Below are positions 10,118 to 18,917 of a stretch of DNA of 64,000 nucleotides, in pieces. Source of the stretch: Ichthyophis bannanicus (Eukaryota; Chordata; Amphibia; Gymnophiona; Ichthyophiidae); the NCBI GenBank assembly GCA_033557465.1, contig CM066043.1, positions 76,848,662-76,912,661 on the forward strand. The letters run 5' to 3'. Positions within the stretch are counted from its first letter, which is position 1. The number at the start of each line of letters is the position of its first letter. The position numbers and the translations under genes were made by a program. The notes under the pieces are model-generated. The model worked only from the letters and a program-made list of their open reading frames with translations, was not told the origin of the DNA and did no database searches.

Positions 10118-11149
10118 CTCTCTTCACTTTCTATGCTTCTGTCTCTCTCATTTTCCTTTCTTTCTTATTCTCTGTGCTTTGTATCCTGTTTCTCTAGAAT
10201 CACCTTTAAGAAGGCAAGTCAACTGGATACCTGTGTTTAAAGTCCAAGAAGGTACCTACTTTAAGTCGATTTTTATTAAGACAACACCGGCTCTTGGAAC
10301 CAGTTGTAACAGTGTGCAAATGCACACACAAAAATGTACATCTGCTCTGATGTTACTGTGTGTGTGTGCGCACACTATACATGTGTATCTGTGTATTTTA
10401 TAAAGTGTGTCTACATCGCAACTCCCTCTCTGCTCTACACAAACCTTCCCCCTGAGAACGCCCATGTATGGTGCAATTATAAGTATACACAATGCTGTAG
10501 GCGCTTGTACTTATATGCACTTAAATGGCGGCAGAATTGTATAAAAAAACGTTTCCAATTGAAACCAAGTTTTATATGTGGAAAAACCTTTATGAATTAA
10601 CCCCCTTAAAGTAGTGGCTGAAGCAGCAGATGACGAGTTCTCTAGTGAGTGGGGTTGATAGGGCGAGGGGAGGTGCCGCACATCTGCCAGTCATTCCTCA
10701 CAGACTGGTCTTTCTGGAAGAGTTCTGGTCAAAAGATCGTTTTTGCTGCGATTCATATAGCAGTCGATAGCTAAAACATTCCACCAAGCAAAAACAGCAC
10801 ACCGCCACACAGGAAGCAGGAAAAAACAGCAGCTTGGTGTGTGTATCTCCTGCCCACGCATTTGGACTGATTGCTAACTTAACCATGTAAATGTCTTAGC
10901 TATTAACCACTTAAATCTAACCAATTTAAAATCCTGTCCTCTGTCCAGCTCAATATATGGGCACACGGATTTAGTTGACAGAAACCACATAATAGAGCCT
11001 GTTTACATATTATTAATCTTTTAACTAAACAAAACTTCAGAAGTAAAGGGGGGAAAAGAGGAGAGCAGATATGCCTTCAGTATCAAGCAGAAGCAAGATA
11101 TATATTTCTAATCATTGCTCACTTCAGAAAAAACCCTCTCTGGGTCCAA
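10118..11149. other. unassigned sequence with a GT/GCGCAC tract
   Basis: No gene recognised. A purine-pyrimidine alternating stretch (TGTGTGTGTGCGCACAC near 10360) could adopt Z-form DNA. The segments around 10260-10600 and 52080-52500 share a similar flavour (numeric repeats of 'gcacatttaca', 'ccccctt'), suggesting old MITEs, but I could not define ends. Confidence 0.3.
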
Positions 11150-11554
11150 TATGCAAAGGGATTAACGCGATGAGCAGACCTGCTAACTGTATCGCTCCCT
11201 TGGCCGGGATAATCAGTGGTATGGTTAGTGCCGCTGAATATCTGAAGGAGCCACTGCTGCATGCCCCAGTGCTAACTGGTTAGCATCGGGGCTTTCCAGG
11301 GGAGGCACCCGGTGATAACCAGGCAGCAATGATATTGAGTCACAGCCCGGTTAGTGCAACACAGTGAAAGTGAGGCGCAGTAAAGGCTGGCCTAACCTTT
11401 GCTGCTGAAGGTAACCGGGCAGCCACTGAATATTGCTTCTGCCCAGTTAGCTTCATGACAGTCTGGGCAACCCGGATAGTCAAGGCTGGAGCCTGGCTAT
11501 GGCCCCAGCAGTGAATATCTGAGTCTAAAATTCAATGGCAGTGCTAGCTGACGC
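11150..11554. repeat. 'GAATAT' foldback-type repeat fragment
   Basis: GCTGAATATC, CTGAATATTGC and GTGAATATCTGAG recur with CCGGATAGTC and GGTTAGTGCC blocks, the same vocabulary as the elements at 31360-31727 and 57565-57893. No full set of ends could be found; the right side is cut at the transposon boundary at 11555. Confidence 0.35.
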
Positions 11555-11616
11555 CACTGTGTAACAAATTTTTACTTTTTTCTTGTTCCCGGGTAATAAG
11601 TGTTATTTTCCGATAT
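11555..11616 (+). repeat. left terminal inverted repeat, outer part
   Basis: CACTGTGTAACAAATTTTT through GTTCCCGGGTAATAAGTG to CCGATAT. Pairs with 22460-22517 on the opposite strand, with an 11-base T-rich insertion on this side. Its inner half continues at 18133-18210 after the Ngaro insertion. Confidence 0.75.
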
Positions 11617-11880
11617 CAGCAAGGCCGCGGGCCCCGTCCGCGTGGCCGCTCCTAACCAGGGGGGTGGCGGGCCGTTCGCCCCCCCCCTCGGTTGCGGTGG
11701 CGGCGCGCGGCTCGTTGGTGCCCGCGCGGCCGGGCGCCTCATTGGCTCCCCGCGGCGTTTAAAACGCCCGGGAGCCAATGGGGAGGCTAGGACCCGGCAG
11801 CGGGGGGGGGGGGGGTGAGTGGCGCGGGGACCCAGCTCTGCATCGGCAGTTGCTGGGTCAAGGCTGGAGGCTCCAGACGT
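11617..11880 (+). repeat. Ngaro split repeat A1
   Basis: CAGCAAGGCCGCGGGCCCCG to CTGGAGGCTCCAGACGT, 264 bp, nearly identical to A2 at 17386-17648 (a few substitutions and G-run length differences). GC-rich with long G and C runs; in this element class it serves as promoter/recombination end. Confidence 0.9.
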
Positions 11881-12199
11881 GTGCGGGCTTGCGGCGCACG
11901 AGAGTCGTTGTGAGGGCCTAGGGCAGCAGCGTGAGGCAGCACGTGAAGCGGCGCCGTCTTTGGAGCTCCGGGGGCAGCGATCCAGCGGCGGGGGAGTCGG
12001 GAGGCTCGTGGCTCTCCAGGCAAGTTTGTTTGGGCTCTGTGGGGTAGTCTTCTATCCCCTTACCACACTTTATAAATAAATTAATAATTTTAATTTGGAC
12101 ACGCAGGGAATCCCCTCTCTCCTTAAAAAAGAAAAATAATAATAATAATAAAAGAAAATAAAAGAAAATCAATAAATACATAAATAAATAAGTGAGCCC

Positions 12200-13817
12200 A
12201 TGGCCGGTGGAGGAATGAAGGGGGGTTCCAGTAAGCGCCACGGGCCTGGGAAGGCTAAGCCGGCCGGTCCTCGGAGGGGAGAGCCTGCTCCGTTGGGGCG
12301 CTCGGCTCCTCTTGGAAGAGGGACCAGGGGCAGGGCTCCGAGCCGTGGCCCAGCGTCCGACCGTGGTACTAGCCCTGTCACCAGGCCGGGGGGGCGGGTG
12401 GGTAGGGGGGTTTCGGCTGGCCGGTTAACTGGGGGCCGGCGTGGTAGGTCAGCAGCCCTGGCTAGCGGTGCTTTGGGGCGGGGAGAGGCCCCCGGTGGCT
12501 TGGGGGTGGCTATAGGTCCCACGGGGGTGAGTGAAGGGGCGGCTCCTCAGTCGAGCACTGTGGTTATGGACGCTGCGAGTCCGGGAGGTGGATCTGCTCC
12601 TGCTGGGGCAGCCTATTCCCCCATGTGGGCGCATTGGCAGGGCGGGGGTCAAGGCTCTTCCCGCGCGGAATGGCTAGGGGCATGGCAGCCGCCTTGGCCG
12701 GGGGCGGGTGTTCCTTCGCCTTTCCCTGTTTTTTCTCCGCAGGTTTCGACTGGCTGGCCCTACTTGGGGCAACCGTGGGGGGCTCCTGCTGGAGAGCTGG
12801 ACGGCGGGAGGGCGAGCACAAGTGGAGGCCCCGTGTCTGTCGGAAGCGGAGGAGGAGCGGAAGCATCAGCTTTGACGCCACCGGAGCCGGGCGTGTCTTC
12901 CGAGGTAGCAGCACCAGTAGCAGGTGAGTTGGCTACTAGGGTGAGGGCAGGGGAGGGGGGTAAGAAGCGAGCGACCAAGCGCAAGCGGTGTTCCGGTCAC
13001 CGGCGGCGGCGTTCGGGGTCCTCCTCTTCTTCAACTTCTGAGTCTTCGTCCGGCTCGGTGTCAGACGACTTGGCCGGGAGTCCGCGGGCCACTGGCGGGG
13101 AGGTCGGCGTGGGACAGGTGGGTTCGGTGCCTTCGGTGGCGTTTTTCTCGGAGTTATGGGAGGGGGTGCCAAAGACTCTGCGGAAAAAGATTGTAAAACG
13201 TCGCTACGTAGATATTTTCCGCTTACTCGAAGGTCGAAAACGGTCGGGTGATAGCCGACGGAAGCGTAAGGAGGACGAGAAGGCGGGTAGGGTCAAGAGA
13301 GTGGCTCGGAATGTGGTTAATTGGACTCGGTCTTTCTTGCGTTTGGCGAGTGTATGGGGTCATTCGCATCCGGAGCAGTACGGTATGCTGTTGGCTTACG
13401 CGGATTCCATACTGGAGGCCTCACAGACTCATGACGGTTGGGCTTGGCTCAACTATGATGAGAAATTCCGTGATAAGATGGAGGAGAATTGCCTGTTGTC
13501 GTGGGGAACGCAGGACATTAATCTTTGGCTAATGCAGATGGCGATCAGACCTGGCGGGGGAAGTATGGGTGGGCAAAGAGGTGGAGTAGCCACCCCTGCG
13601 CGGGCGGATCAGCCCTTTCGATCGGGCGTGCCCCTGTTTTGCAGAGAACTCCAGGGGGGGGGGAGCGGGGGACTTGTGCTGGCGCTTCAACAAGTCTTCC
13701 TGCCCCTTTCCGGATTGCAAATTCCGGCACGCCTGCTCCGTCTGTAATGGGGGTCACTCAGCCCTCAAGTGTGTCAAGAAGAGTGGCGGGGGCGTGCCAG
13801 CCCCCAGCCACAAGTAA
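12200..13817 (+). pseudogene. Ngaro gag, frameshifted before the zinc finger
   Basis: The putative nucleocapsid protein. Start ATG at 12200 follows an A-rich leader. Residues 1-90 are Gly/Arg/Pro-rich; a Ser-rich run (RRRSGSSSSSTSESSSGSV) lies near 270; the conserved core runs from about 325 to 450 (FSELWEGVPKTLRKKIVKRR, NWTRSFLRLASVWG, HPEQYGMLLAYADSIL, LWLMQMAIRP). The open frame drifts after the G run at 13654-13663 and stops at 13745-13747. The expected Cys/His knuckles (CWRFNKSSC...CKFRH, CSVCNGGHSALKC) lie in the next frame at 13677-13790, ending with a stop at 13815-13817. One base in the G run therefore separates core and zinc finger: either a real indel or an assembly error. Confidence 0.85.
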
Positions 13818-15432
13818 TGGGGACGTCTGGAGTTTGGCCCCCACCCCGGTTGCGATTGATGGGTTAGGCCCGTGGCTTAGGAAGTATCCGAAGCGACAGG
13901 TCAGCGGTCTTTTGGAATACGGGTTTAAGGAGGGGTTTCCCATACCGGTGGTGGGCAGTGTAGGGGTACACAAGGCGCGGAATTCGCCTTCGGTGCGGCG
14001 TTTCGCGCAGCTGGTATGAGATAAGTTGGCAACTGAGCTGGCCTTAGGTAGGGTGGCGGGTCCTTTCGGAGAGCGACCTTTTGCAGAGTTTGTGGTTTTT
14101 CTCCGTTGGGTATCATTCCAAAGAAGGAGCCGGGGAAGTATCGCCTGATACATAATCTTTCTTTTCCTATTGGTTCCTCAGTTAATGATCACATTCCTAA
14201 GGTTTTGTGTGCCGTACGTTACGCATCCTTTGATGAGGCTGTTGAGCTTGTACGTGCCTGTGGGCCGGGGTGCTTGATGTCAAAAGTGGATATTGAATCC
14301 GCTTTCCGTTTATTGCCGGTGCACCCTTCTGCTTTCCATTTGTTGGGGTTTTGCTTCGAAGGGCAATTTTACTTCGATAAATGCATGCCTATGGGCTGTT
14401 CGATTTCCTGTGCGTATTTCGAACAGTTTAGCTCCTTTTTACACTGGGCATTCGTGGACTGGGTGGGATGCGGTTCGGTAGTGCATTACTTAGATGACTT
14501 CCTCTTTGTGGGGCCGGCGCATACGGGGCAGTGCAAGGCTTTGTTGGATGGGTTTGTCCAGTTGGCCCGAGTGTGGGGTGTTCCATTGGCGTCCGAGAAG
14601 ACGGCGGGTCCGGCGACTACTCTTACCTTTTTGGGAGTGGAGTTGGATTCCGTGGCGTTGGTGGACCGCTTGCCGGAGGAGAACGTTACGAGTCTGCGGG
14701 TGTTGGTCGCCGATGCGCTGGGTTCTAGTAAGCTAACGCTGCGGGAGATGCAGTCTTTGGTGGGGTCCCTGAATTTTGCGTGTCGGGTGATCCCGATGGG
14801 GAGAGTGTTCTTGCGCCGGTTGTCCGCAGCTACTGCAGGCGTCTCTAGGCCGCATCATCGGATTCGGATGTCACGCAGCTTGCGGGCAGACCTGCGGATT
14901 TGGGACGATTTTCTTCGTGACTTTAATGGTACCACGGTGCTGAGAGACCCGGAGGTGACTTCTGCGGATCTGCAGTTGTATACTGATGCAGCAGGGGGTT
15001 CCGGTTTGGGGATTTATTTTGGGGGCGCATGGTGCGCAGAAGGCTGGCCTCAATCCTGGCGAGCGGTGGGGCTTACGAGGAATATTACCTTCCTCGAGTT
15101 GTTTTCCCATTTTGGTGGTCCTGTCGTTGTGGCCGGATAGACTCCGCAATCGCAGAGTGCGCTGGTGGTGCGACAACGAGGCGGTAGTGTCGGTGATCAA
15201 TAACTATTCCCCAAGATGTCAGCCGGTAGCTGACCTGATGCGGCAGGTGGTCTTTTCATGCTTGCAGTTGAATTTAGTGATTAAGGCTCGTCATATTCCG
15301 GGGAGTCATAACCAGATTGCCGATGCTCTTTCCCGTTTCAAGTGGGCGCTGTTTCGGACCTTGGCGCCAGATGCGGACGACGTGGGATCTGCGGTCCCGG
15401 AGCATTTATGGCGGATTGGCCTCCAGCCATGA
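13747..15432 (+). pseudogene. Ngaro reverse transcriptase-RNase H, three breaks
   Basis: Begins at an ATG overlapping the gag end. N-terminal block: GPWLRKYPKRQVSGLLEYGF, then a TGA at 14017-14019. After the T run at 14096-14100 the frame changes to the RT core: KKEPGKYRLIHNLSFP, SKVDIESAFRLLPVHP, CMPMGCSISCAYFE, active site HYLDDFLFVG (codons 14487-14498) and SEKTAGPATTLTFLGVELD. RNase H follows: LYTDAAGGSGLG (first Asp), FLEL (Glu), then a one-base shift at the T run 15102-15105, CDNEAVV (Asp) and HIPGSHNQIADALSR (Asp). All catalytic residues are readable but spread over three frames. It converts genomic RNA to DNA in life. Confidence 0.88.
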
Positions 15433-16312
15433 TCGAGCTGTTGCAGAAGTCCGTCTCCTCGGCGACATGGGTCACGTATCAACGTGGCTACTGCAGTGTG
15501 GTGTCCTTCTTGCTACTCCATGGATGGCGTCCCGGGCCAGCGTCGGATCTGCTTCTGGGTCAGTATGTGGCGGCGGCTAAGGAACAGGGCCTGTCACGGA
15601 CCACTGTCCGAAGGAACTTAGCAGGATTTGCCTTTTTCGCACGGGCTATCGGGTGGGGGGGGGGGCGGGAGGGGGATTTTTAATGCGTACATTGTTGCGG
15701 GGTTGGGAGCGGTCCAGTCCCTCGCCCGGGGATTGGCGGCGTCCTATTACTCATGACTTACTGCGTCGGTTATGCGGGGCCTTGCCGCAGGTGGTGGCCT
15801 CCTACTATGAAGGGGTGCTCTTTTGGGCCGTTTTTTCGTTAGCCTTTTTCGGCGCATTTCGGGTGGGCGAGCTGGTTTCGGAGTCGGGGCGGCTTCACAA
15901 TGGGAGGGAGGTGCATGTGCATCACGTGCACTTGCTCGGGAGTAGGGTTCGTATCCGCCTTGCCCGTTCTAAGACGGATCAGGCAGGAAAAGGTATGTGG
16001 GTGGACTTGGCCGCGGTTCAGGGTTCCCCTTCGTGTCCGGTCGCGTTACTGCAAGCGTACTTACGCGTTCATCCGGAGGTTGGCGGTAGCCTTTTTATCC
16101 ATCAGGACGAGCGGGTTCTTACGCGTTTCCAATTTACCGCAGTGCTACGGCTAGCATTACGACAGATAGGTGAGGACCCTGGTGCCTTCGCCCCTCATTC
16201 CTTCTGGATCGGGGCGGCGACCAGTGCGGCGGTGGCCGGGCTGCCCGATCAGGAGATACAGCGCATTGGGCGTTGGCGGTCGGGAGCTTTCCACAGCTAT
16301 GTGCGTTTGTAG
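15429..16312 (+). pseudogene. Ngaro tyrosine recombinase, frameshift and R-to-W active site
   Basis: Integrase that would insert circular DNA copies. The ATG at 15429 overlaps the stop of the RT-RNase H frame (ATGA). The N-terminal SAM-like core-binding part (ELLQKSVSSATWVTYQRGY) is in one frame to about 15655; the catalytic part follows in the next after an 11-base G run (15655-15665). Catalytic residues: first Arg in FGAFRVGEL (15860-15862), His of H-x-x-R at 16196-16198, but the second Arg codon 16205-16207 is TGG, Trp (HSFWIGAAT). The Tyr nucleophile is kept in HSYVRL (16298-16300). TGG from CGG is a single CpG-type transition. Even if reframed, this copy should be catalytically dead. Confidence 0.88.
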
Positions 16313-16358
16313 GAGAGTGGGGGGGGGGCACTAACGGGGCTATTTCTTTGTCTTTCAG
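16305..16358 (+). other. candidate 54-nt intron joining recombinase to hydrolase
   Basis: Between the recombinase stop and the hydrolase frame lies a textbook 3' splice site: CACTAAC at 16329-16335, a T-rich tract and TTTCAG ending at 16358. A GT at 16305 (C|GTTTGT) would keep the frame from recombinase into hydrolase and skip the TAG at 16310; GT at 16301 or 16309 would not. The donor is weak. The hydrolase frame has no nearby ATG (it opens at a GTG), which favours splicing or read-through. Confidence 0.4.
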
Positions 16359-16360
16359 AT

Positions 16361-16975
16361 GTGGGGCATAGAAGCTGCTGGATTCTTGGCCACTCCTTTG
16401 TCTTCTGGGCGGGTCGGCGAGCAGCGACGCGCCCAATGGGGCTGAATTTGGGACTTTCCGAGCAGGCGGTGACGATCACATGGCTGGGCGAGCGCGGACT
16501 CCGGTGGATCCAACTCCTGCCTTTGCTTCGGCACCTCCAGCGTACCAGCGGCGCCCCGGATGTGTTACTGCTCCACTTAGGTGGCAACGATCTTGCTTCA
16601 TGGACTTACCGGCAGTTGATTCGAGCAGCTATCAAGGACTTTGGGGTGGTTTTGGGGATGTTTCCGGATGTATTATTGCTATGGTCGGATATCATTCCAA
16701 GGCCGTCCTGTAGGGCTCAGCGACGGTGGTCACGGGGTGTGACCAAAATTAACCGTCAAATTGGCTGGTGGGTGGGCCAGCAAGGGGGCTGTCAAATTTT
16801 TCACCCTTGGGTGGACGTGGACTGCCCTGGCCTCTATAGGCCGGATGGGGTGCACTTGTCCCCGATAGGGCTAGATTTACTGCTTAACGATTGGCAGCAG
16901 GCCTTGGAAGGTATTCCGTTGGGGGCGAGGGCTGGTCGCAGCTTACCTTTGGGGGGCGGCTCTGGTCGTGGCTGA
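16361..16975 (+). CDS. Ngaro SGNH/GDSL-type hydrolase, frame intact
   Basis: A 204-codon uninterrupted frame of the esterase/lipase-like SGNH fold found in many vertebrate Ngaro elements. Counted from the GTG at 16361: block I ILGHSF with Ser12 (GHS in place of GDS), block II Gly in TWLGERG (43), block III LHLGGND with Asn76, block V PDGVHLSP with Asp162 and His165. All four catalytic positions are present, unlike the recombinase. The C-terminus is Gly/Arg-rich. Its role in the element is unknown. The GTG opening is not a plausible eukaryotic start, so it is probably translated as part of a recombinase-hydrolase fusion through splicing. Confidence 0.85.
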   Translation: MGHRSCWILGHSFVFWAGRRAATRPMGLNLGLSEQAVTITWLGERGLRWIQLLPLLRHLQRTSGAPDVLLLHLGGNDLASWTYRQLIRAAIKDFGVVLGMFPDVLLLWSDIIPRPSCRAQRRWSRGVTKINRQIGWWVGQQGGCQIFHPWVDVDCPGLYRPDGVHLSPIGLDLLLNDWQQALEGIPLGARAGRSLPLGGGSGRG

Positions 16976-16985
16976 CCTGAGCCAG

Positions 16986-17386
16986 TGGCGGGATCCCGGA
17001 GGTTTCCGGGGTCCGGAGCCGGTGGCAAGCATGAGGGCGGGGGTGGGGTACCCCCGACCCGGTTAACCCCTCAGGCTTTTGCTAATAGCATGGCGAAGCC
17101 GGAAGAGGGAGGGCGTGGAAAATGTCGGGCCTGTGCCCGGGGGAAGCGGATGCGGCGTCACCTTGCTACTAACACGGCAGGTGAGAGCTCGCTCTGCTTG
17201 GGGGGGGGTGGGAGTTAAAATGTGTTGATGTTGTATTATGTGTGTTTAAAAGGTTATTAAAGCTGCGACCAGTTTAAGTCCCAAATGGTTGTCATGTGTT
17301 TGTTTTGAATTAATCTGTCGGGGAAAGGAAAGTTGGGGTGGGGCCTGGGGGGGGGCGAGAGGCGACATGCCGCCTTACCCGGTTAC
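16986..17386 (+). repeat. Ngaro split repeat B1
   Basis: TGGCGGGATCCCGGAGG to CCTTACCCGGTTAC, 401 bp, near-identical to B2 (17727-18132). Contains an ATTAAA signal at 17256-17261 followed by a GT-rich stretch, a likely polyadenylation site. Confidence 0.9.
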
Positions 17387-17648
17387 AGCAAGGCCGCGGG
17401 CCCCGTCCGCGTGGCCGCTCCTAACCGGGGGGGGTGGCGGGCCATTCGCCCCCCCCCTCGGTTGCGGCGGCGGCGCGCGGCTCATTGGTGCCCGCGCGGC
17501 CGGGCGCCTCATTGGCTCCCCGCGGTGTTTAAAATGCCCGGGAGCCAATGGGGAGGCTAGTACCCGGCAGCGGGGGGGGGGGGTGAGTGGCGCGGGGACC
17601 CAGCTCTGCATCGGCAGTTGCTGGGTCAAGGCTGGAGGCTCCAGACGT
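17386..17648 (+). repeat. Ngaro split repeat A2
   Basis: 263 bp, second copy of A1, abutting B1 at GGTTAC|AGCAAGG. The B1-A2 junction is the reference for the ends expected after circle formation. A 78-bp unique G-rich spacer (17649-17726) separates it from B2. Confidence 0.9.
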
Positions 17649-17726
17649 CCCGCCCGCCCACCCTGGCTGGGAGAGGCTTTGGTTGGGGGGGGTTTTGGGT
17701 TGTTGCTGCTGGAGGGGGGGGGGCTT

Positions 17727-18132
17727 TGGCGGGATCCCAGAGGTTTCCGGGTCCGGAGCCGGTGGCAAGCATGAGGGCGGGGGTGGGGTACCCCCGACCC
17801 GGTTAACCCCTCAGGCTTTTGCTAATAGCATGGCGAAGCCGGAAGAGGGAGGGCGTGGAAAATGTCGGGCCTGTGCCCGGGGGAAGCGGATGCGGCGTCA
17901 CCTTGCTACTAACACGGCGGGTGAGAGCTCGCTCTGCTTGGGGGGGGGGTGGGAGTTAAAATGTGTTGATGTTGTATTATGTGTGTTTAAAAGGTTATTA
18001 AAGCTGCGACCAGTTTAAGTCCCAAATGGTTGTCATGTGTTTGTTTTGAATTAATCTGTCGGGGAAAGGAAAGTTGGGGTGGGGCCTGGGGGGGGGGGGG
18101 GCGAGAGGCGACATGCCGCCTTACCCGGTTAC
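17727..18132 (+). repeat. Ngaro split repeat B2 (right end)
   Basis: 406 bp, second copy of B1 including the ATTAAA at 17997-18002; ends GGTTAC, after which the interrupted inverted repeat of the host transposon resumes with TTATTCAAAACC. Differences from B1 are mostly G-run lengths. Confidence 0.9.
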
Positions 18133-18210
18133 TTATTCAAAACCATAGGAAATGGCAATTATGGCCCGCAAACATTGCTTTTGGGACCAGGAGAATCATA
18201 TTTTTGAGAA
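18133..18210 (+). repeat. left terminal inverted repeat, inner part
   Basis: TTATTCAAAACCATAGG through TTGCTTTTGGGACCAGGAGA. Pairs with 22388-22460 on the other strand. Its split from 11555-11616 dates the Ngaro insertion after the DNA transposon. Confidence 0.7.
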
Positions 18211-18271
18211 TTACCTATTTTGCAGGACATTCTAGATAGATTTAGTGCAAAGTAAACTTGGAGTACCTTTT

Positions 18272-18330
18272 GGAAAATTCTAGAACTTTCTGGAGCTTTC
18301 CAGAACTTTGCCAAACTTTTGGAACTTTGT
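18272..18330 (+). promoter_or_regulatory. heat-shock element array (HSF sites)
   Basis: Eight contiguous 5-bp units in alternating orientation: gGAAa aTTCt aGAAc tTTCt gGAGc tTTCc aGAAc tTTGc at 18272-18311. Six are perfect nGAAn/nTTCn, two differ by one base (GAG, TTG); further partial units follow at 18321-18330 (gGAAc tTTGt). Heat-shock factor trimers bind three or more such units. The array lies about 85-125 bp before the TATA box. Confidence 0.8.
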
Positions 18331-18395
18331 ATAACTTTTGAACTTTTAATAAAAGCCTTTTGGTGACCGTTACAATGTCACTTCCACCTCGCGTC

Positions 18396-18403
18396 TATAT
18401 AAA
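18396..18403 (+). promoter_or_regulatory. TATA box of the transposase-like gene
   Basis: TATATAAA, with CACAGTCGTTCAG 23-36 bases downstream of its end as a plausible start region. The ATG at 18534 follows a leader of about 105 bases, giving an hsp70-like promoter layout together with the upstream HSF sites. Confidence 0.7.
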
Positions 18404-18533
18404 CAATGGATTAGCGCGGAGTGAGCACAGTCGTTCAGCAGCCTCCTTACTGACTGGTAACCCAGGAGCAAGCAACAACACGTGTCTTAAGCTCACCAGT
18501 TTATTTTCATTCTAGCTTCTTAAGTGGGCTGAC

Positions 18534-18741
18534 ATGGCATCCAGAGGATGTAAGCATCCGGCAGATGCATTTTGCTATGTCTGTGGCGACTTTTATCAAG
18601 GCAAGAGTGAAAAAGTACCCATGGAAGCATCTGCCAAGATGTATGAAGCTTACAAGGCATATTTCAGCATGCCTGTTGGGGATCAGGACAAACCCCGGGC
18701 GCCTCATTTCACTTGTGAGCACTGCAAGAAAACCCTGGAAG
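18534..18741 (+). pseudogene. transposase-like protein, exon 1
   Basis: ATG in GACATGGC. Encodes MASRGCKHPADAFCYVCGDF, with a Cys-x2-Cys pair, and ends HFTCEHCKKTLEG with a second one: two zinc-ribbon-like pairs about 45 residues apart. It ends at GAAG|GTAAGA, a strong 5' splice site. The family is one I have seen as uncharacterised, repeated proteins in animal genomes; I know no assigned function. The rest of the protein lies at 18918-20300 and 22206-22308. Confidence 0.65.
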
Positions 18742-18917
18742 GTAAGATGGACAATTGATGCTGACTTAGACTGTGGCATTTTATGTTATAAAATCTTTAT
18801 TGTTACTGAATTTTTAAATGTATGAAATATTTAGCAAGAACATCATTAATTCAAATTTAATTTTATCATAATTATATATAATTTTTTATTTTCACATTTT
18901 TATTTTTTCTTTGGTAG
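18742..18917 (+). other. intron of the transposase-like gene
   Basis: 176 bases, GTAAGA...TTTGGTAG, AT-rich. Removing it joins LEG to WYR of exon 2 in frame. The following 13 bases before ATGAAGTTCGCT contain an A run and a frame break, so this copy is not translatable through the junction. Confidence 0.65.

Larger units (their letters stand above)
11617..18132 (+). mobile_element. Ngaro-type tyrosine-recombinase retrotransposon
   Basis: A 6.5-kb YR retrotransposon (DIRS order). Split direct repeats bound it: A1 (11617-11880) at the left and B1-A2-B2 (16986-18132) at the right, the Ngaro arrangement. In order it encodes gag, RT-RNase H, tyrosine recombinase and an SGNH hydrolase. Such elements are thought to integrate as circles by site-specific recombination, so no target duplication is expected and none is seen. 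It is strikingly GC-rich against AT-rich flanks. Several 1-base frame breaks, one stop and an active-site change make this copy non-autonomous. Confidence 0.9.

Noticed and set aside
12169..12984. Several minus-strand frames over the Ngaro gag region
   Set aside because: Antisense shadows of a GC-rich coding region; Pro/Arg/Ala-rich without motifs.
16309..16358. GT at 16309 as the intron donor
   Set aside because: GTAGGA looks a better donor, but splicing there shifts the hydrolase frame and meets a stop within four codons.
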